A stretch of 54,586 bases of DNA from Corallochytrium limacisporum (Eukaryota; Opisthokonta): positions 442,304-496,889 of the forward strand of contig PDIP01000030.1 in the NCBI GenBank assembly GCA_002811645.1, written 5' to 3'. Under the pieces are notes generated by a model. The model was not told the origin of the DNA. It searched no databases and saw only the letters and a list, made by a program, of their open reading frames with translations. Within the stretch, counting starts at the first letter, position 1. Each line of letters starts with the position of its first letter. Below are positions 20,782 to 31,122 of the stretch, piece by piece. A program made the position numbers and the translations under genes.

Positions 20782-21564
20782 GAGTGATTGCTTTTTTGGG
20801 GATCCTTATCCCGATTCTAATCATACACTGGCTCCAGATCTGCTTCCATGCAGTCTATAAGTCAGCTGCCATGGCTACATGCACATATATACTGTAATCT
20901 GATCGCCCTATCAGTTTGTTTTGTGGTCGTGTCCACAGGTGTTACAAAATGGGTCTGGGCCATTGTAGTTCGAATTCCTTCGCATTCCTAAATACGTTCT
21001 TGTTGATGCCTAATTGTTTATTTTCTTCACTGTCTAAGTCATTACACGCCATCACTTATTATGGGATGTCATGAGAGCTAGGAAACAATGACTTGCCGCT
21101 GAACGAACAGTTTGTACGACAATCGTCAAGCTGTACACACTGATACGTGTAGCTGTTGCATGGACAAGTCCGTTTCAGGCATAGCGCGTAGTAGGAGATG
21201 TGAGGCGAGAAGAAGACTGATGCCGAGCGAGCAGCTGCTGGGTGGTACACATCATTCGTGGCACCGAATGGCCGGTGGTCTCAATAAGCCTGGCAGGAAA
21301 GCCAAAACAAAAAGAGAGAATCAAAGGAAAAAGGGACAACTCCCCACTCTGCTGGGCAACACCTCCCTCCTTCCAGGCCTAACAGGGAATACAGTATATT
21401 CACTATAAACCTTCAGGCACGGGAAGGCTCGGGGATATTAATATCCGGAATATTTTCAAAAGTGGTGGACCTATTTTGGTACATTCAGTGCGGCAAAGAC
21501 AGTGGTAGATATTGTATGGTACTTGTATTGTACACGTCGATGGACGGTGGTTTTCAAGACTTTT
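20782..21564. other. Intergenic, SEC24 promoter side
   Basis: About 780 bases upstream of SEC24 (leftward) and downstream of the phosphotransferase (its stop is at 21565). AT-richer than most intergenic sequence in the window. No gene, repeat or RNA seen. Confidence 0.5.
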
Positions 21565-24513
21565 TCATTCGGGTTCCTTCGCCTTGGATTTTACACTGCG
21601 GATGCGGTGCAATGATTCGAGACTGGCCTTAGTGGCAGCGAGCGCCGGTAGTGATCCGTTTGCCGACCGCAGGGCGACATTCTCAAAACTATTCCGCGGA
21701 CTGAGCGTGCCAGCCTGAAGGAAGAGCTTCTCGATGGCCATGGCATCTTCGGGGCCATCCTCTGGGGGTGTCTTACGACGACCAGCATTCTTGGTACTGA
21801 GTACGTCCTCCGCGGATGTTGTGCCCGAAGGACTGTCAGTCCTTGGCTTGGGACGGCGCTTGCTACCTGGCCTGAAGCTTCCCCCGAAAGATTCCTTTCG
21901 ACTAAGGCTCTCAGAAGCCTGGTTGCGCATGTTTTCTATAGTGTCGTCTAGGTCAGCCTCCAACCGCAACTGTTGCAATGCGTGTTGGGAGATGCGTTGA
22001 CGACCCAGTGAGCCGATGCCACCATGATTTTTCAGTACATTTGATGAGTATGAGGGGCCCCGCTGGCTCTTGCGACGTGCGCGCTCCTCTTCCTGATTCT
22101 CCAGCAATTCATCTATGTCAATGTCCTCATGCCGCAGCGGTTGCGATATCAAGCTACCGTTAGAGCCAAGTGAGTTTCCGCTAAGGCGTTTGGATTCGAG
22201 TTCTTTTTCATCGTGCCACAAACTTGCATTACTGTTGGCCATGGACCGTAAGCGACCTTCAGTAGAGTCTCCTCGCATGTCAGTTACGCTGAACAGGGTA
22301 GCCTTCGACTGCATGCTGGACTTACTCTTACCAAATCCGCGGCTGGAATCCGAAGATGATTTGGTCAATCCAGATAAATCAGAGCATGACTTACGCAGCC
22401 CAGAGGATGCTGAGGAGGAGGTTTGTATCAAAGTCGTATCCCCACCGTCTGAAATGTCGCGGTGCAGCGTGGGTTCAGAACGATTCAGACTAGAATTAGA
22501 TCTTACGCTAGCGCTCGAACTGCGGCGAAGTCCCTTGGTGGACACGCGGCCCGCAATGCGAGGACGACCCGTTCTAGGGACACTGTTGACTCCTTCTTGG
22601 CTCGATCCACTGATTTCGGATTTACTATTGGAGAACCCTTCACTGTAACTGTTGTCCGACTTTGGCACCGACACGGAGCTGCCGAACAGTGATCTCTCAG
22701 CCGCACGATCCATGGCGCGAATGTCTACTCCTACGTTCTCGCTGAACATTGCAATTGACAGGCTTGCCTCTGCGCCTTTGAGTACATCAGTTGATAAAGG
22801 CTTTTCACGCTTCATGAACGGCAGATACGTCTCAAGTTTGCTCTTCTTGCCCTTGGCCTTTTCACGCTCCTCATTGCCCTTACGATCTAAGTAGTTCATG
22901 ACATTTGACCGAATAGCTGTGGTCTGATTCTCTTCCCGATTGAGGAAAATGCTAAAACTAACATTTCGGTCGAGGTTCATTACATCAATGAACAATTTTG
23001 TTGTGGAGACAAGGAATACAAAACCAAGAATAGCCGTAGTCACAGCAGTGGTTGTGTACACGTCGATGTCTGAAGCACTCAGTAGGACAGTTTCGACGAT
23101 CAGGATGATGGCCTCCGGAGGACACGGAATCGGCTTTCGATAGATCAGCTGCGCTGCCATGATATGATTTGTCCAGCTGGTTACCACCAAACTAACAGCA
23201 ATGGCGAACAAAACCTGCGGTGGTTCAATGAAGATCTGCTGCAAGGTACCGAAGAGTATGGTACTTACTAGAGGAATGAAGAGCAGAATCTTTGCGGTCC
23301 ACTTCAACGGTGCCCGGATCGTTTTGTAGATATCACTCAAGGCATAATACACTACCATCACGACCAAGAGGCCGATAAATCCCGTGTAAATCCAGGCCAT
23401 GTAGCGTTTATCAATCCATATGTCCCCGCCAGTGATCACGGAGACCAGAAGGAAAAAGCACACATGAACGTAGTTACCATAGTGAACCACATACGGTACA
23501 CGCATGCAACCGGTGGCGTAGTATGCGATGAATGTCAGCTGAAAACTACTAGCAGTGATCAATACCACTGAATAAATGGGGGCAGCAATCACTGGTGGGG
23601 CTATCATACCACTGATGATACCGGCAACGCACAGATTAAAGGCGTCGAAAATGTGATCAAAGTAATGGCGCGCTGGCGATTGTGTCTTGGTATTGCGCGC
23701 ATGTTCACCATCTACAACATCCAGGATCCAGGTGATGCAAATGGTAAACATCCACAGCCCATAGATCCATTGATGTGGCACGCAACGAGGAGTCTCGTAC
23801 AGTGGTAGAGTGGAAGGGCACTCTTCGAATATCAGCAAACACAATGTGAGAATATGCAAGATCATGCCAGGCAACGTGAAGAAATTAGGACTGATCCAGA
23901 CAGGAACTTTTGTAGTGGCCTTGCGAATTTTCTTCTCTAACCATTTTACGAAGGGATCCACATGCTTCCGCTTGTATGTCTGACTGCGATCCAACTGTAC
24001 GGCTGTGGGTTTGTTGGTAATGTCCTGCACCTCTTGTTCTGCTTCCGCGTGTGAAATGATAATAGTCGGTGCAGCAGGCTGCCCCTTTTGCAACAAGGCA
24101 CTCTTTTTCTTTTCTTGAACTAACGTCTCCGTGATGGAGTGCTTATGTGACCCACGCGTTTTCGTTTTCTCCGTGGTTTCGCTAAGGGAAGCCCTGTGGA
24201 TAAAAGAATGGTTTGCTACTGGCTTAGGGTATCGTCCGGCACTTTTTGGAATCTTTCCTCCAGGCTTTTCGTTTGCAACTGCAGCCCGCTGCCTTTGCTC
24301 TTCACGCTCCACATCGTCTATGATATCCTTTTCATCCCGGTTCTCATCTTCAGAATATCTATGCATCATACTTTGTTTCCATTGGCCTTGCTCGTGACTT
24401 CTCTCGGGCTTCGGCAAGGATTCAGTTGACCGCATCGCGTACTCAAAAATGTTAGCTGGCCGGGCTTCGTCACAATTCAGGGAACCTTGTCGCTTTGGAC
24501 TACTAATTCCCAT
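21565..24513 (-). CDS. CDP-alcohol phosphatidyltransferase, ethanolaminephosphotransferase-like, with long disordered tails
   Basis: A 982-residue membrane protein with a CDP-alcohol phosphatidyltransferase core at about 190-540. The core opens with FVKWLEKKIRKAT and WISPNFFTLPGM, as in choline/ethanolamine phosphotransferases, which make phosphatidylcholine or phosphatidylethanolamine from diacylglycerol in the ER. The catalytic motif reads D265-x2-D268-G269-x2-A272-R273-x8-R282-x3-D286-x3-D290. All four aspartates are present, but the usual second glycycle position is Arg282 instead of Gly. About nine hydrophobic segments follow. The first ~185 residues are charged, and the last ~430 are Ser/Arg-rich and probably disordered and phosphorylated. 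The protein is more than twice the usual ~390 residues. The ATG at 24513 is used, since the frame further up begins only with GTG. Family is sure. Substrate and activity are not. Confidence 0.8.
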   Translation of the reverse strand: MGISSPKRQGSLNCDEARPANIFEYAMRSTESLPKPERSHEQGQWKQSMMHRYSEDENRDEKDIIDDVEREEQRQRAAVANEKPGGKIPKSAGRYPKPVANHSFIHRASLSETTEKTKTRGSHKHSITETLVQEKKKSALLQKGQPAAPTIIISHAEAEQEVQDITNKPTAVQLDRSQTYKRKHVDPFVKWLEKKIRKATTKVPVWISPNFFTLPGMILHILTLCLLIFEECPSTLPLYETPRCVPHQWIYGLWMFTICITWILDVVDGEHARNTKTQSPARHYFDHIFDAFNLCVAGIISGMIAPPVIAAPIYSVVLITASSFQLTFIAYYATGCMRVPYVVHYGNYVHVCFFLLVSVITGGDIWIDKRYMAWIYTGFIGLLVVMVVYYALSDIYKTIRAPLKWTAKILLFIPLVSTILFGTLQQIFIEPPQVLFAIAVSLVVTSWTNHIMAAQLIYRKPIPCPPEAIILIVETVLLSASDIDVYTTTAVTTAILGFVFLVSTTKLFIDVMNLDRNVSFSIFLNREENQTTAIRSNVMNYLDRKGNEEREKAKGKKSKLETYLPFMKREKPLSTDVLKGAEASLSIAMFSENVGVDIRAMDRAAERSLFGSSVSVPKSDNSYSEGFSNSKSEISGSSQEGVNSVPRTGRPRIAGRVSTKGLRRSSSASVRSNSSLNRSEPTLHRDISDGGDTTLIQTSSSASSGLRKSCSDLSGLTKSSSDSSRGFGKSKSSMQSKATLFSVTDMRGDSTEGRLRSMANSNASLWHDEKELESKRLSGNSLGSNGSLISQPLRHEDIDIDELLENQEEERARRKSQRGPSYSSNVLKNHGGIGSLGRQRISQHALQQLRLEADLDDTIENMRNQASESLSRKESFGGSFRPGSKRRPKPRTDSPSGTTSAEDVLSTKNAGRRKTPPEDGPEDAMAIEKLFLQAGTLSPRNSFENVALRSANGSLPALAATKASLESLHRIRSVKSKAKEPE

Positions 24514-26433
24514 ACTGTACACTACTAATTTATACCAACATACGGCTTTGAGTACACGAATCTATTCCATGCGTTAGTCTCAAGTGTGTCTCGTTGTTGT
24601 CGCCATGCAAGCATTACATGCCTACCTATGAATTTCTTGCAGACCAACAAGAGATCATAATTGACGTAAAGGAATATCCATTTATAACTGCAAAACATGT
24701 TATCAGACTCTATCAATGGACCTTGCATATGTGCATGACGCACCATAAGACTCTCGAATGCGCTCTACACACCGGGAAGTATTCGATCAGGTCGCGGACA
24801 AGGACCGCCCATCCTACTACAACCACCAAGAACCGGACGCCAGGTAACTCTTCCAGAAGACTAGCTAAAGAGACTGAAACGCCACACTGTACACAGCAAA
24901 GGCCCTTCACAACAACGACAAACTACTCTTTCTGGAATGACCATGGGACCTTCAAGCTTTGCCGGTGGCAACATCGTCCCAAATTACGCGCTCTGTGCCC
25001 CTACGCCTGTGACCCTTTGAGACTCCCATTTCATCCAGCGACCCGCCCCCGCGACGGGGCCCGTAGGTACGCGGGGCCGGGTTGGGGGGGGGGGGGAGGT
25101 GGGGAATTGAGACGAAACACTTGCACACCCCGCCCCCCTGTCACCTGTCGGTATTGCGCGCAGTGGCAGCACCGCCGGTCATTGCCCTACGCAGAAGTCG
25201 CCGGTCAGTGCGCACCCGACCCCCACCCTGCGGGTGCCGGGACCTGCCCAAACCCCCCCCCTCTCCCTTTTCGAACCTCTAAACCAACCACCCCAGGCAC
25301 GCGATTGCTTGCGGTACACAAACCACCTCTTTCCCCTCCAACACGCTCTGCTCGCCTGGAGGTTTTTTTTTGCCTGTCTTCTTCCCGTCCCTCTGTAGCC
25401 TTCTTCTAAAAACGAAAAAAAAAATGGCTCCCCCTTTTCCTTCGTCTGCCGTTTTTAACGGGAAGGAATTACGTAAACCGACCGTTTCGAGTTTTTTTAA
25501 CCGTCGGCATTTCCCCCCCCTTCCCTTCCCAGTCTCTTCGCGGGCGCCGGGCCGAAGATAACCACGAAAGCGCTTTCGAAGGGAATTCACAAGGCGGATG
25601 GGTGGAAGAAGGACACGGAGTGCTCCTCCTCACACTCCCCATAGCCACACAATGCCAAAAAAAAACACCGATCCCCCGGGGGGGGTTTCATTCACAATTT
25701 TTTTTTTGGGTCAGAGCGCGGAAGGTGGGCCGGACACAGTCTGCCGGACCACAGGCCCCACCGCACCGCCCACCGCCGTAGGGACCCGGCGTGATGAGGA
25801 GAGAACTAAAGGTGGAGGGAGAGGGAGGGGGGGGGAGAGAGGGTATTGGGACCTTAATATAAGAGTTTGCTACAGATGGGTACGCGAGGTGTGTGTCTCT
25901 TGATCAAGTATATTTGGGCACGACACGGGAAATTGACAAAAGGGGGGGGGGGGAGAGAAGAGCAGAACAGGGAGAGAAATTAAAGGGGTGTGTGTATAGT
26001 AGTAGTAGTGCGGACCCGCACGCCCCGGTTACAGGAACTAAACAGCGTGACAAAGATTATCTCTCGCAGTTAGCTTTCCTTGCTTCATTCATCTTTGTCT
26101 ATTTTCTATGTGTCCTTGTGACCCTGACCTACCTCCGCTAGGTGCTCAGGGTATCCAGGACTGGCGAAGGGTAACATTCGCCGTCACCGCTTGCTCTCTG
26201 CAGTATTGCCATACTTAGTTTCGACTGGAACTTGAAGGAAGAAAAGGGCGTAGGAATTGGGGATGAACGCGAGGCCTTTTTGTGACTCCGGGAAATTTTC
26301 AAGCACCACGACCTGAACAGGTCCAAAAGCCAGTGTATGATCCCTATTGATGACCATACGATTGTTACCCGTGTCGGTATCGGTACCATCATTGTGACTT
26401 GTCACTGTTAAGTCGCAACGGAAGGACGCCATC
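24514..26433. other. Intergenic, low-complexity
   Basis: About 1.9 kb between divergent genes. It has a poly-G tract near 25084-25097, T- and A-runs, a C5G8 junction at 25673-25685, further G-tracts at ~25828 and ~25942, and a short run of AGT triplets near 25998-26010. Several open frames on both strands overlap and are compositionally biased, so I do not call a gene. The last few hundred bases (26140-26433) are more complex and probably contain the promoter of the hydroxylase gene. Confidence 0.5.
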
Positions 26434-27444
26434 ATGCTTCCTGGAATGCGGTCCACGCATGCCCTTGCCAATGGCAAGCGTCCCCTAGAAAAGTACGGCA
26501 GTGCTTTCGACGTGATCACTCATAACATGTTTGAGACGTTCCGAGGCACACTGATCTGTACCCTTGTTACATTTGCGTTCTTCCCTTTGTACAAATCGGT
26601 GGGAGACAACTTGTGGGTTCCTGATGAGGCTGAGCGCGACCGCTATGTGTACATGTTCTGGATCAAGTTGGTTCATTTTGTCATATATTTCGGCGTCAAC
26701 GGTTTCTTCATGATGTGCGACTTTATGGGATGGTTGTACGAGTACAAGTTGCCTCGCAAAGAGAGCCAGAAGCCTGCACAAAAACTGGTCTTGCAGAGTC
26801 TCGTCACAAACACAATCAACCAGATTGTGGTTGAGCCCCTCCTGTTGTACTATCTGTATCCTTACATGCATAATCGTGGCATGCCGGCGTACAATGACCC
26901 CCTGCCGGACTTCTTCATGACCTGGGGTCACTTCGCTGGTGCCCTGCAGTTCAACGACTTCTTCTTCTACACCACGCATCGTCTCATGCATGAGATCAAC
27001 TTCCTGTACAAGCACGTCCACAAGATACACCACCAGTACATTGGTACCATCGGATTCGCTGCTGAGCACAATCACATCCTCGAGAATGTGTTTGCAGCGC
27101 AGTTTCCCACTCTTGGTTACTGTATCCTTTTCTGCGTGCATCCCCTGATCTTTCAAATGTGGCTGACCTGGCGCCTAGAGGAGACGTACGAGTCTCACTC
27201 CGGTTACTGCTTCCTGAACACGACTCTAGGCGACATGGGTCTGTTGCACGGCTTCAAAGCTGCTTTCCACGACTACCACCACACCCGTAACAAAGGTAAT
27301 TTCGGTGGCCCACAGTATGATGAGCTCTTTGGCACTCAGGACTGGTGGTTGACTCAGGGTGGTGTGCAGGGCCAGTGGGATCTGAAAAGGCGCCTCCACG
27401 ACCAAGTCATGACGACAGAGAAATCGAAGGCTAAAGCTCAGTAG
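26434..27444 (+). CDS. Fatty acid hydroxylase superfamily membrane oxygenase, methylsterol oxidase-like
   Basis: A 336-residue integral membrane di-iron oxygenase. The three histidine boxes are intact: H182-x3-H186 (HRLMH), H196-x2-H199-H200 (HKIHH) and H279-x2-H282-H283 (HDYHH). Between boxes two and three is ET-x2-SHSGY, and the third box is followed by NKGNFG, both characteristic of the ERG25/SMO methylsterol oxidases and the related FAXDC2 group. Hydrophobic segments lie at about 35-55, 70-95, 115-145, 165-180 and 215-240. It probably acts in the ER on a sterol or other lipid with electrons from cytochrome b5. It ends in KSKAKAQ, a lysine-rich tail that could serve ER retention, though it is not a perfect KKxx. 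Exact substrate is open. The start ATG gives a normal length. Confidence 0.82.
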   Translation: MLPGMRSTHALANGKRPLEKYGSAFDVITHNMFETFRGTLICTLVTFAFFPLYKSVGDNLWVPDEAERDRYVYMFWIKLVHFVIYFGVNGFFMMCDFMGWLYEYKLPRKESQKPAQKLVLQSLVTNTINQIVVEPLLLYYLYPYMHNRGMPAYNDPLPDFFMTWGHFAGALQFNDFFFYTTHRLMHEINFLYKHVHKIHHQYIGTIGFAAEHNHILENVFAAQFPTLGYCILFCVHPLIFQMWLTWRLEETYESHSGYCFLNTTLGDMGLLHGFKAAFHDYHHTRNKGNFGGPQYDELFGTQDWWLTQGGVQGQWDLKRRLHDQVMTTEKSKAKAQ

Positions 27445-27889
27445 GCTTCTGATTGCCACAGTCAGTACACCTAGAATCGCAAAGACATTCCCTGTGATCC
27501 ATAAATTTGACCATAACGATTAGTGCAACATAGATCCACAGCAAGTGAGACGTTTCGGGAGAAATATTTCTGCCAGCTAAGTTCTTTTTTCCGTGGCCTT
27601 TGCAATGGAGACGTTTGTGTAATCTGGAGTACATTCTTTATTCTAATTCCACCACGCCCGGCCGACTGTCCGATCTTTAGCACAACGTACACTGGGCCGG
27701 TTCGGTCATCGGCACGGACCATGTATGTAGCTTCCTCGGCCTATATTGGCGACCGGAAGGCTTTCCATTGAGAACCGGATGTTCCTCCTCCTGAGAATCG
27801 TAGAACCCACTCTTGGAACCCACTCTCAATGAATCATACTGTGTCGGAACAAAAAGTGTTCGCGGACTTGCCTGCTAAACGCAAGACAC
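27445..27889. other. Intergenic between convergent genes
   Basis: 445 bases between the stops of the hydroxylase and the orphan gene. Only 3' UTR sequence is expected. Nothing recognisable. Confidence 0.5.
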
Positions 27890-28429
27890 TTACTGAGCTC
27901 CAGCGGGGTAACCTTCGAATACCTTGCTCTGCTCACCAACAGGCACATCGGGACAAGTTTTGTTGTGTCCGAAAGTGATCGAATCACAGCTAGAAACGGT
28001 AGTGGTGACGACGCCCTCTTTCATAATGGGGTAGCTGACTGCAGTATAATCCCCCTGGCCCCAACGGTTTATATGGTTGAAGGGGCTTGGAACGGCGGCA
28101 TAGTTCCAACCTATGGCACCGCACACGCCATTCTGCTTGACAAGGTCGAAAACCAATTGGACACTGCCTTCGTCGCCGTCGGCACCGTTGGTGGTAACAG
28201 TCAGGGCCACCTGTTCTCCGTCACATTCGGCGGTCGAATTCAGATAGATGGGCTCGGCATAAGTAATGTTGCCGTCTTGGCCGACGGGGTAGGTCCACTC
28301 GTAGACATCTTCCAGGAAGAAGCTCTTCTGTTCCGTGGTCGGGTTTGTTAGGGTGATGATACCCCCTTCCAAGTCTTCGCCGACGGCGTTGACAAACTTA
28401 ATTACAGAAGCAACGGTCGCAGGTGCCAT
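27890..28429 (-). CDS. Unrecognised 179-residue protein
   Basis: I do not recognise a family. The frame has clear protein-like composition, starts at an ATG and runs 179 residues with few low-complexity stretches. It is acidic and beta-rich in appearance, with many V/T/G residues, and has five cysteines (in AECDGE, NGVCGAIGW, SSCDS and NKTCPD contexts) and several N-x-S/T sequons (NIT, NST, NKT). Paired cysteines and sequons suggest an extracellular or lumenal protein. However, the N-terminus, MAPATVASVIKFVNAVG, is only a weak candidate signal peptide. It is convergent with the hydroxylase gene, with 445 bases between. Codon use resembles the neighbours, so it is probably real. Confidence 0.6.
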   Translation of the reverse strand: MAPATVASVIKFVNAVGEDLEGGIITLTNPTTEQKSFFLEDVYEWTYPVGQDGNITYAEPIYLNSTAECDGEQVALTVTTNGADGDEGSVQLVFDLVKQNGVCGAIGWNYAAVPSPFNHINRWGQGDYTAVSYPIMKEGVVTTTVSSCDSITFGHNKTCPDVPVGEQSKVFEGYPAGAQ

Positions 28430-29387
28430 TGTGAATTATACAGTATTGCAAAAACCTCAGAAAGATTTAGTTGAGGAAACTATAGGCGATCGCTAATCTG
28501 CCAATACGCTGTTCATTAAGTACCTTGAACAGTTACTTTTCTGGAAGACAAAGCCAGTGCACTATGTGAGAAACATGTCCCTGAGAAATGCGTGCGGACA
28601 CGAGGACGGCAGTATACACAGGCTGCACACGTCGAAAGCGTTCTTGGTGCCCTTTCCCCCTTCCCCCCTCTTCCCCCCCCCCCCGGGGGGGAGGGGAGAG
28701 GGGCCCCACGCATAGATTGCCAAACGTTAGCTACTTCCCCGGAAGCTTCGGTCGGTTGCTATTGAAATTCTCGTAGAAGCGCTTTTCGGACAGCTCAAAA
28801 TCGTGGATCCTACTAGCCACACTTGACTCATTACGTTACACACACGTCTGTCCACCGCGGAGTGGGTCCCAGATCAAGTTCCTGGTCCCGTGATGTCTTC
28901 GACTTTGGGGTGGTAGCTATCCAGGTCCACTCCCTTAACTGCGCAGCGCGAGGGTAGTGACCCAACCCCAAAATCCTCAGCTCGTTTACTATTCCTAGTT
29001 CCCCTTGCCGCAGCAAAGGAGGTTCCCTTCACTGATGTGAATCACAAGTGGGTCTCATCGCTTCCTGCATGTGCCTCTAAAGCGTGTGCGCAGCATGTCA
29101 TGTGCAACTCCCCAACATCCGCAGCGAGTACCTGTCACACGGTCTCTCAGTTTACGATGCTCGCCTTCGAGAGTATACCTTGAGGCACGGATGGACAGCA
29201 CAACAGCCGGCCTGGTTCCTTCGGGATATCGACGCGCGCTGGCCTTTTTTGGAGATCGCTTCCTGCGCAACATATGTTCACTATGAGTTTTCGCCAGAAG
29301 TGAAAAAATAGCCACTTCTCGCTCTCCCTCTCCCCTAACCCTCCGCGGGTCCCCCCACAACACACCGCCCCCCCCCCCCCCCCGGGG

Positions 29388-29490
29388 GACACCCCCCCCC
29401 CTTCCCAAAGTACTGAAGTGCCCTCTACCTGCCCACATCGCCTCATAGACACCCCCCCCCCGGGGGGGGCCCTCCGGCCGGCCTCCCCCC
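29388..29490 (+). repeat. Dispersed direct repeat, copy 1
   Basis: About 100 bases starting in GACAC plus a C-run, then CTTCCCAAAGTACTGAAGTG, TCATAGACAC, a C10G8 junction and CCTCCGGCCGGCCTC. The same sequence in the same orientation lies at 37345-37450, differing mainly in homopolymer length. No coding function is evident. Confidence 0.85.
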
Positions 29491-30495
29491 CCCACCCCCC
29501 CGGGCCCCCCCCCACACCCCCCCCCCCCCCCCCCCCCTCCGGGGGGGCACCACTGAAGACAATGGTCCACTCGCGCGCGTTGGGGGAGGGGGCACCTTCC
29601 GGTCGCTGCCCCGTACACCACCGGTTCCCCTTCGCTTCCCCTCCGGTGGTTCCTGGCTACAATAACCAGTACTCAAAGTACTGGCGCTCCCGCCCAATTG
29701 CTTGCTCGCCCTTGCAATTCTTTGTTGGTTTGGACGCAGCGTGTTTTACAGGAATGTTGGTAGCTGTTTTTCTTCTTTTTCCTTCATCTTCATCATTCTC
29801 GTTTACAATAACAAAATTTTCACGTTTTTTTTTCCTTTCTTTATTCCCCTTATACCTATTTATTCCGTTTATCACCGGGCCATTCTGTCTCGACGTTGTC
29901 TCACTGTTCCCAGGGGAGGCCTGCGACAAAAACGGTGGAGTGATGATTGTATAATATAGCAGGCGTATGCAAAATTTCCATCACTCTTCCCACCTTAAGG
30001 TGTGCGCTCTCTCCTTCCCCCATGTGTTTTTTTTTCTAATCTCGTTTCTACATAGCTCACCACCCGGCAGGGGGGGGGGCCAGGGGAAGGGGGAAAGCGC
30101 GTTCAAAGCAAACATCCAAAACCAAAACATTTTTCATTATTTGGGCCAATTCCTTTTATAACACTAAGCAAAATATCGACATCACCGCTCAGGTGCGGGG
30201 AAGCTCCAAGAATTTGGTGGTGGAGAGGAAAAGGGGGGGGGGAGATTTTTTAACGTTTGGTAGTGTATTTTTACCCTTTCTAATTCGGTCCCGGGTTGTC
30301 CGACCGTGCCGGCTCTGCCTTCACCGTGGATGCTAAACAACTTCAAATCCGTCCACTCACGGTTTTGGGAAGGTGGGGAAGTGACGTAAAAACCCCCTGG
30401 TTTCCTTGGGGGATTAGAAGTGGAAGAGTGACCGAGGATGGACGGAGAAGTACCCCAGTAATGTCCGTGTGCACAACGTAGCCGCCATATCTTTT

Positions 30496-30529
30496 TTAAG
30501 GTTTCCGGGTGTTGGTGAGGAAACCAGAG

Positions 30530-30567
<38 letters not shown>

Positions 30568-31122
30568 GGGAATCAGAAGGGGCCGTGGGTGAATTACATA
30601 CTGGGGATCCGGAGAAATTTGAAAGTGTGGAGTATTTTTTTGGTGACGGATGAATTGGTAGGTAGGGTTGAGTTGGTTTCGGTATAGAAAAAGTACGGGG
30701 TCTGGAAGGCCCGGACAGTGCGCGCTTTCGGTGAATCCGCTTCCGGCATTCGCAGCCTCAGGAGGGCATCGACCCAGTGTGAGGTGATGCATCCTGATTC
30801 GCTTTAATATGAAGTTATAGACATCTATTTCCCCGGCCGTAAGGATGTCACGATAGGGATTGGGCACATATGATGGCAAGATGATGATTGGACGCCAGCT
30901 CAGCTCCTGCAAGTGGCAAAGTAGTGCCATTGCTGACTTCCACGGGGTCCGGTGCTTCCGGACCACCACGGTGGTTTCCCGAACGTACGCCCGACTCTTG
31001 TCGGCGCAGTAGCCGCAAGGTTGCCACTTTCCCCAAGGCCCGCCTCTGCTGGGCCTGGTCAAGCACCATCCGTATACTATGTACGGAACACCGCCGAGTT
31101 GGACACCTGCGGGAATCTTCAT
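30496..31122 (-). CDS. Doubtful open frame, 208 codons
   Basis: An ATG-started frame whose first ~150 residues have ordinary amino-acid composition (for example RETTVVVRKHRTPWKSAMAL and LPSYVPNPYRD), but whose end translates the GA microsatellite as Ser-Leu repeats. I recognise no family. It sits alone in a gene desert and the opposite strand is also open for ~100 codons over the same stretch. It may be a chance frame, or the remnant of a degenerate gene or mobile element. Low confidence. Confidence 0.15.
30533..30565. repeat. (GA)n microsatellite
   Basis: Uninterrupted GA dinucleotides, about 33 bases, noncoding. Confidence 0.9.

Noticed and set aside
29084-29311. 75-codon frame with ordinary amino-acid composition
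   Set aside because: Starts only with GTG, has no homologue I recognise and lies among simple repeats; it could be a remnant but I cannot support it.
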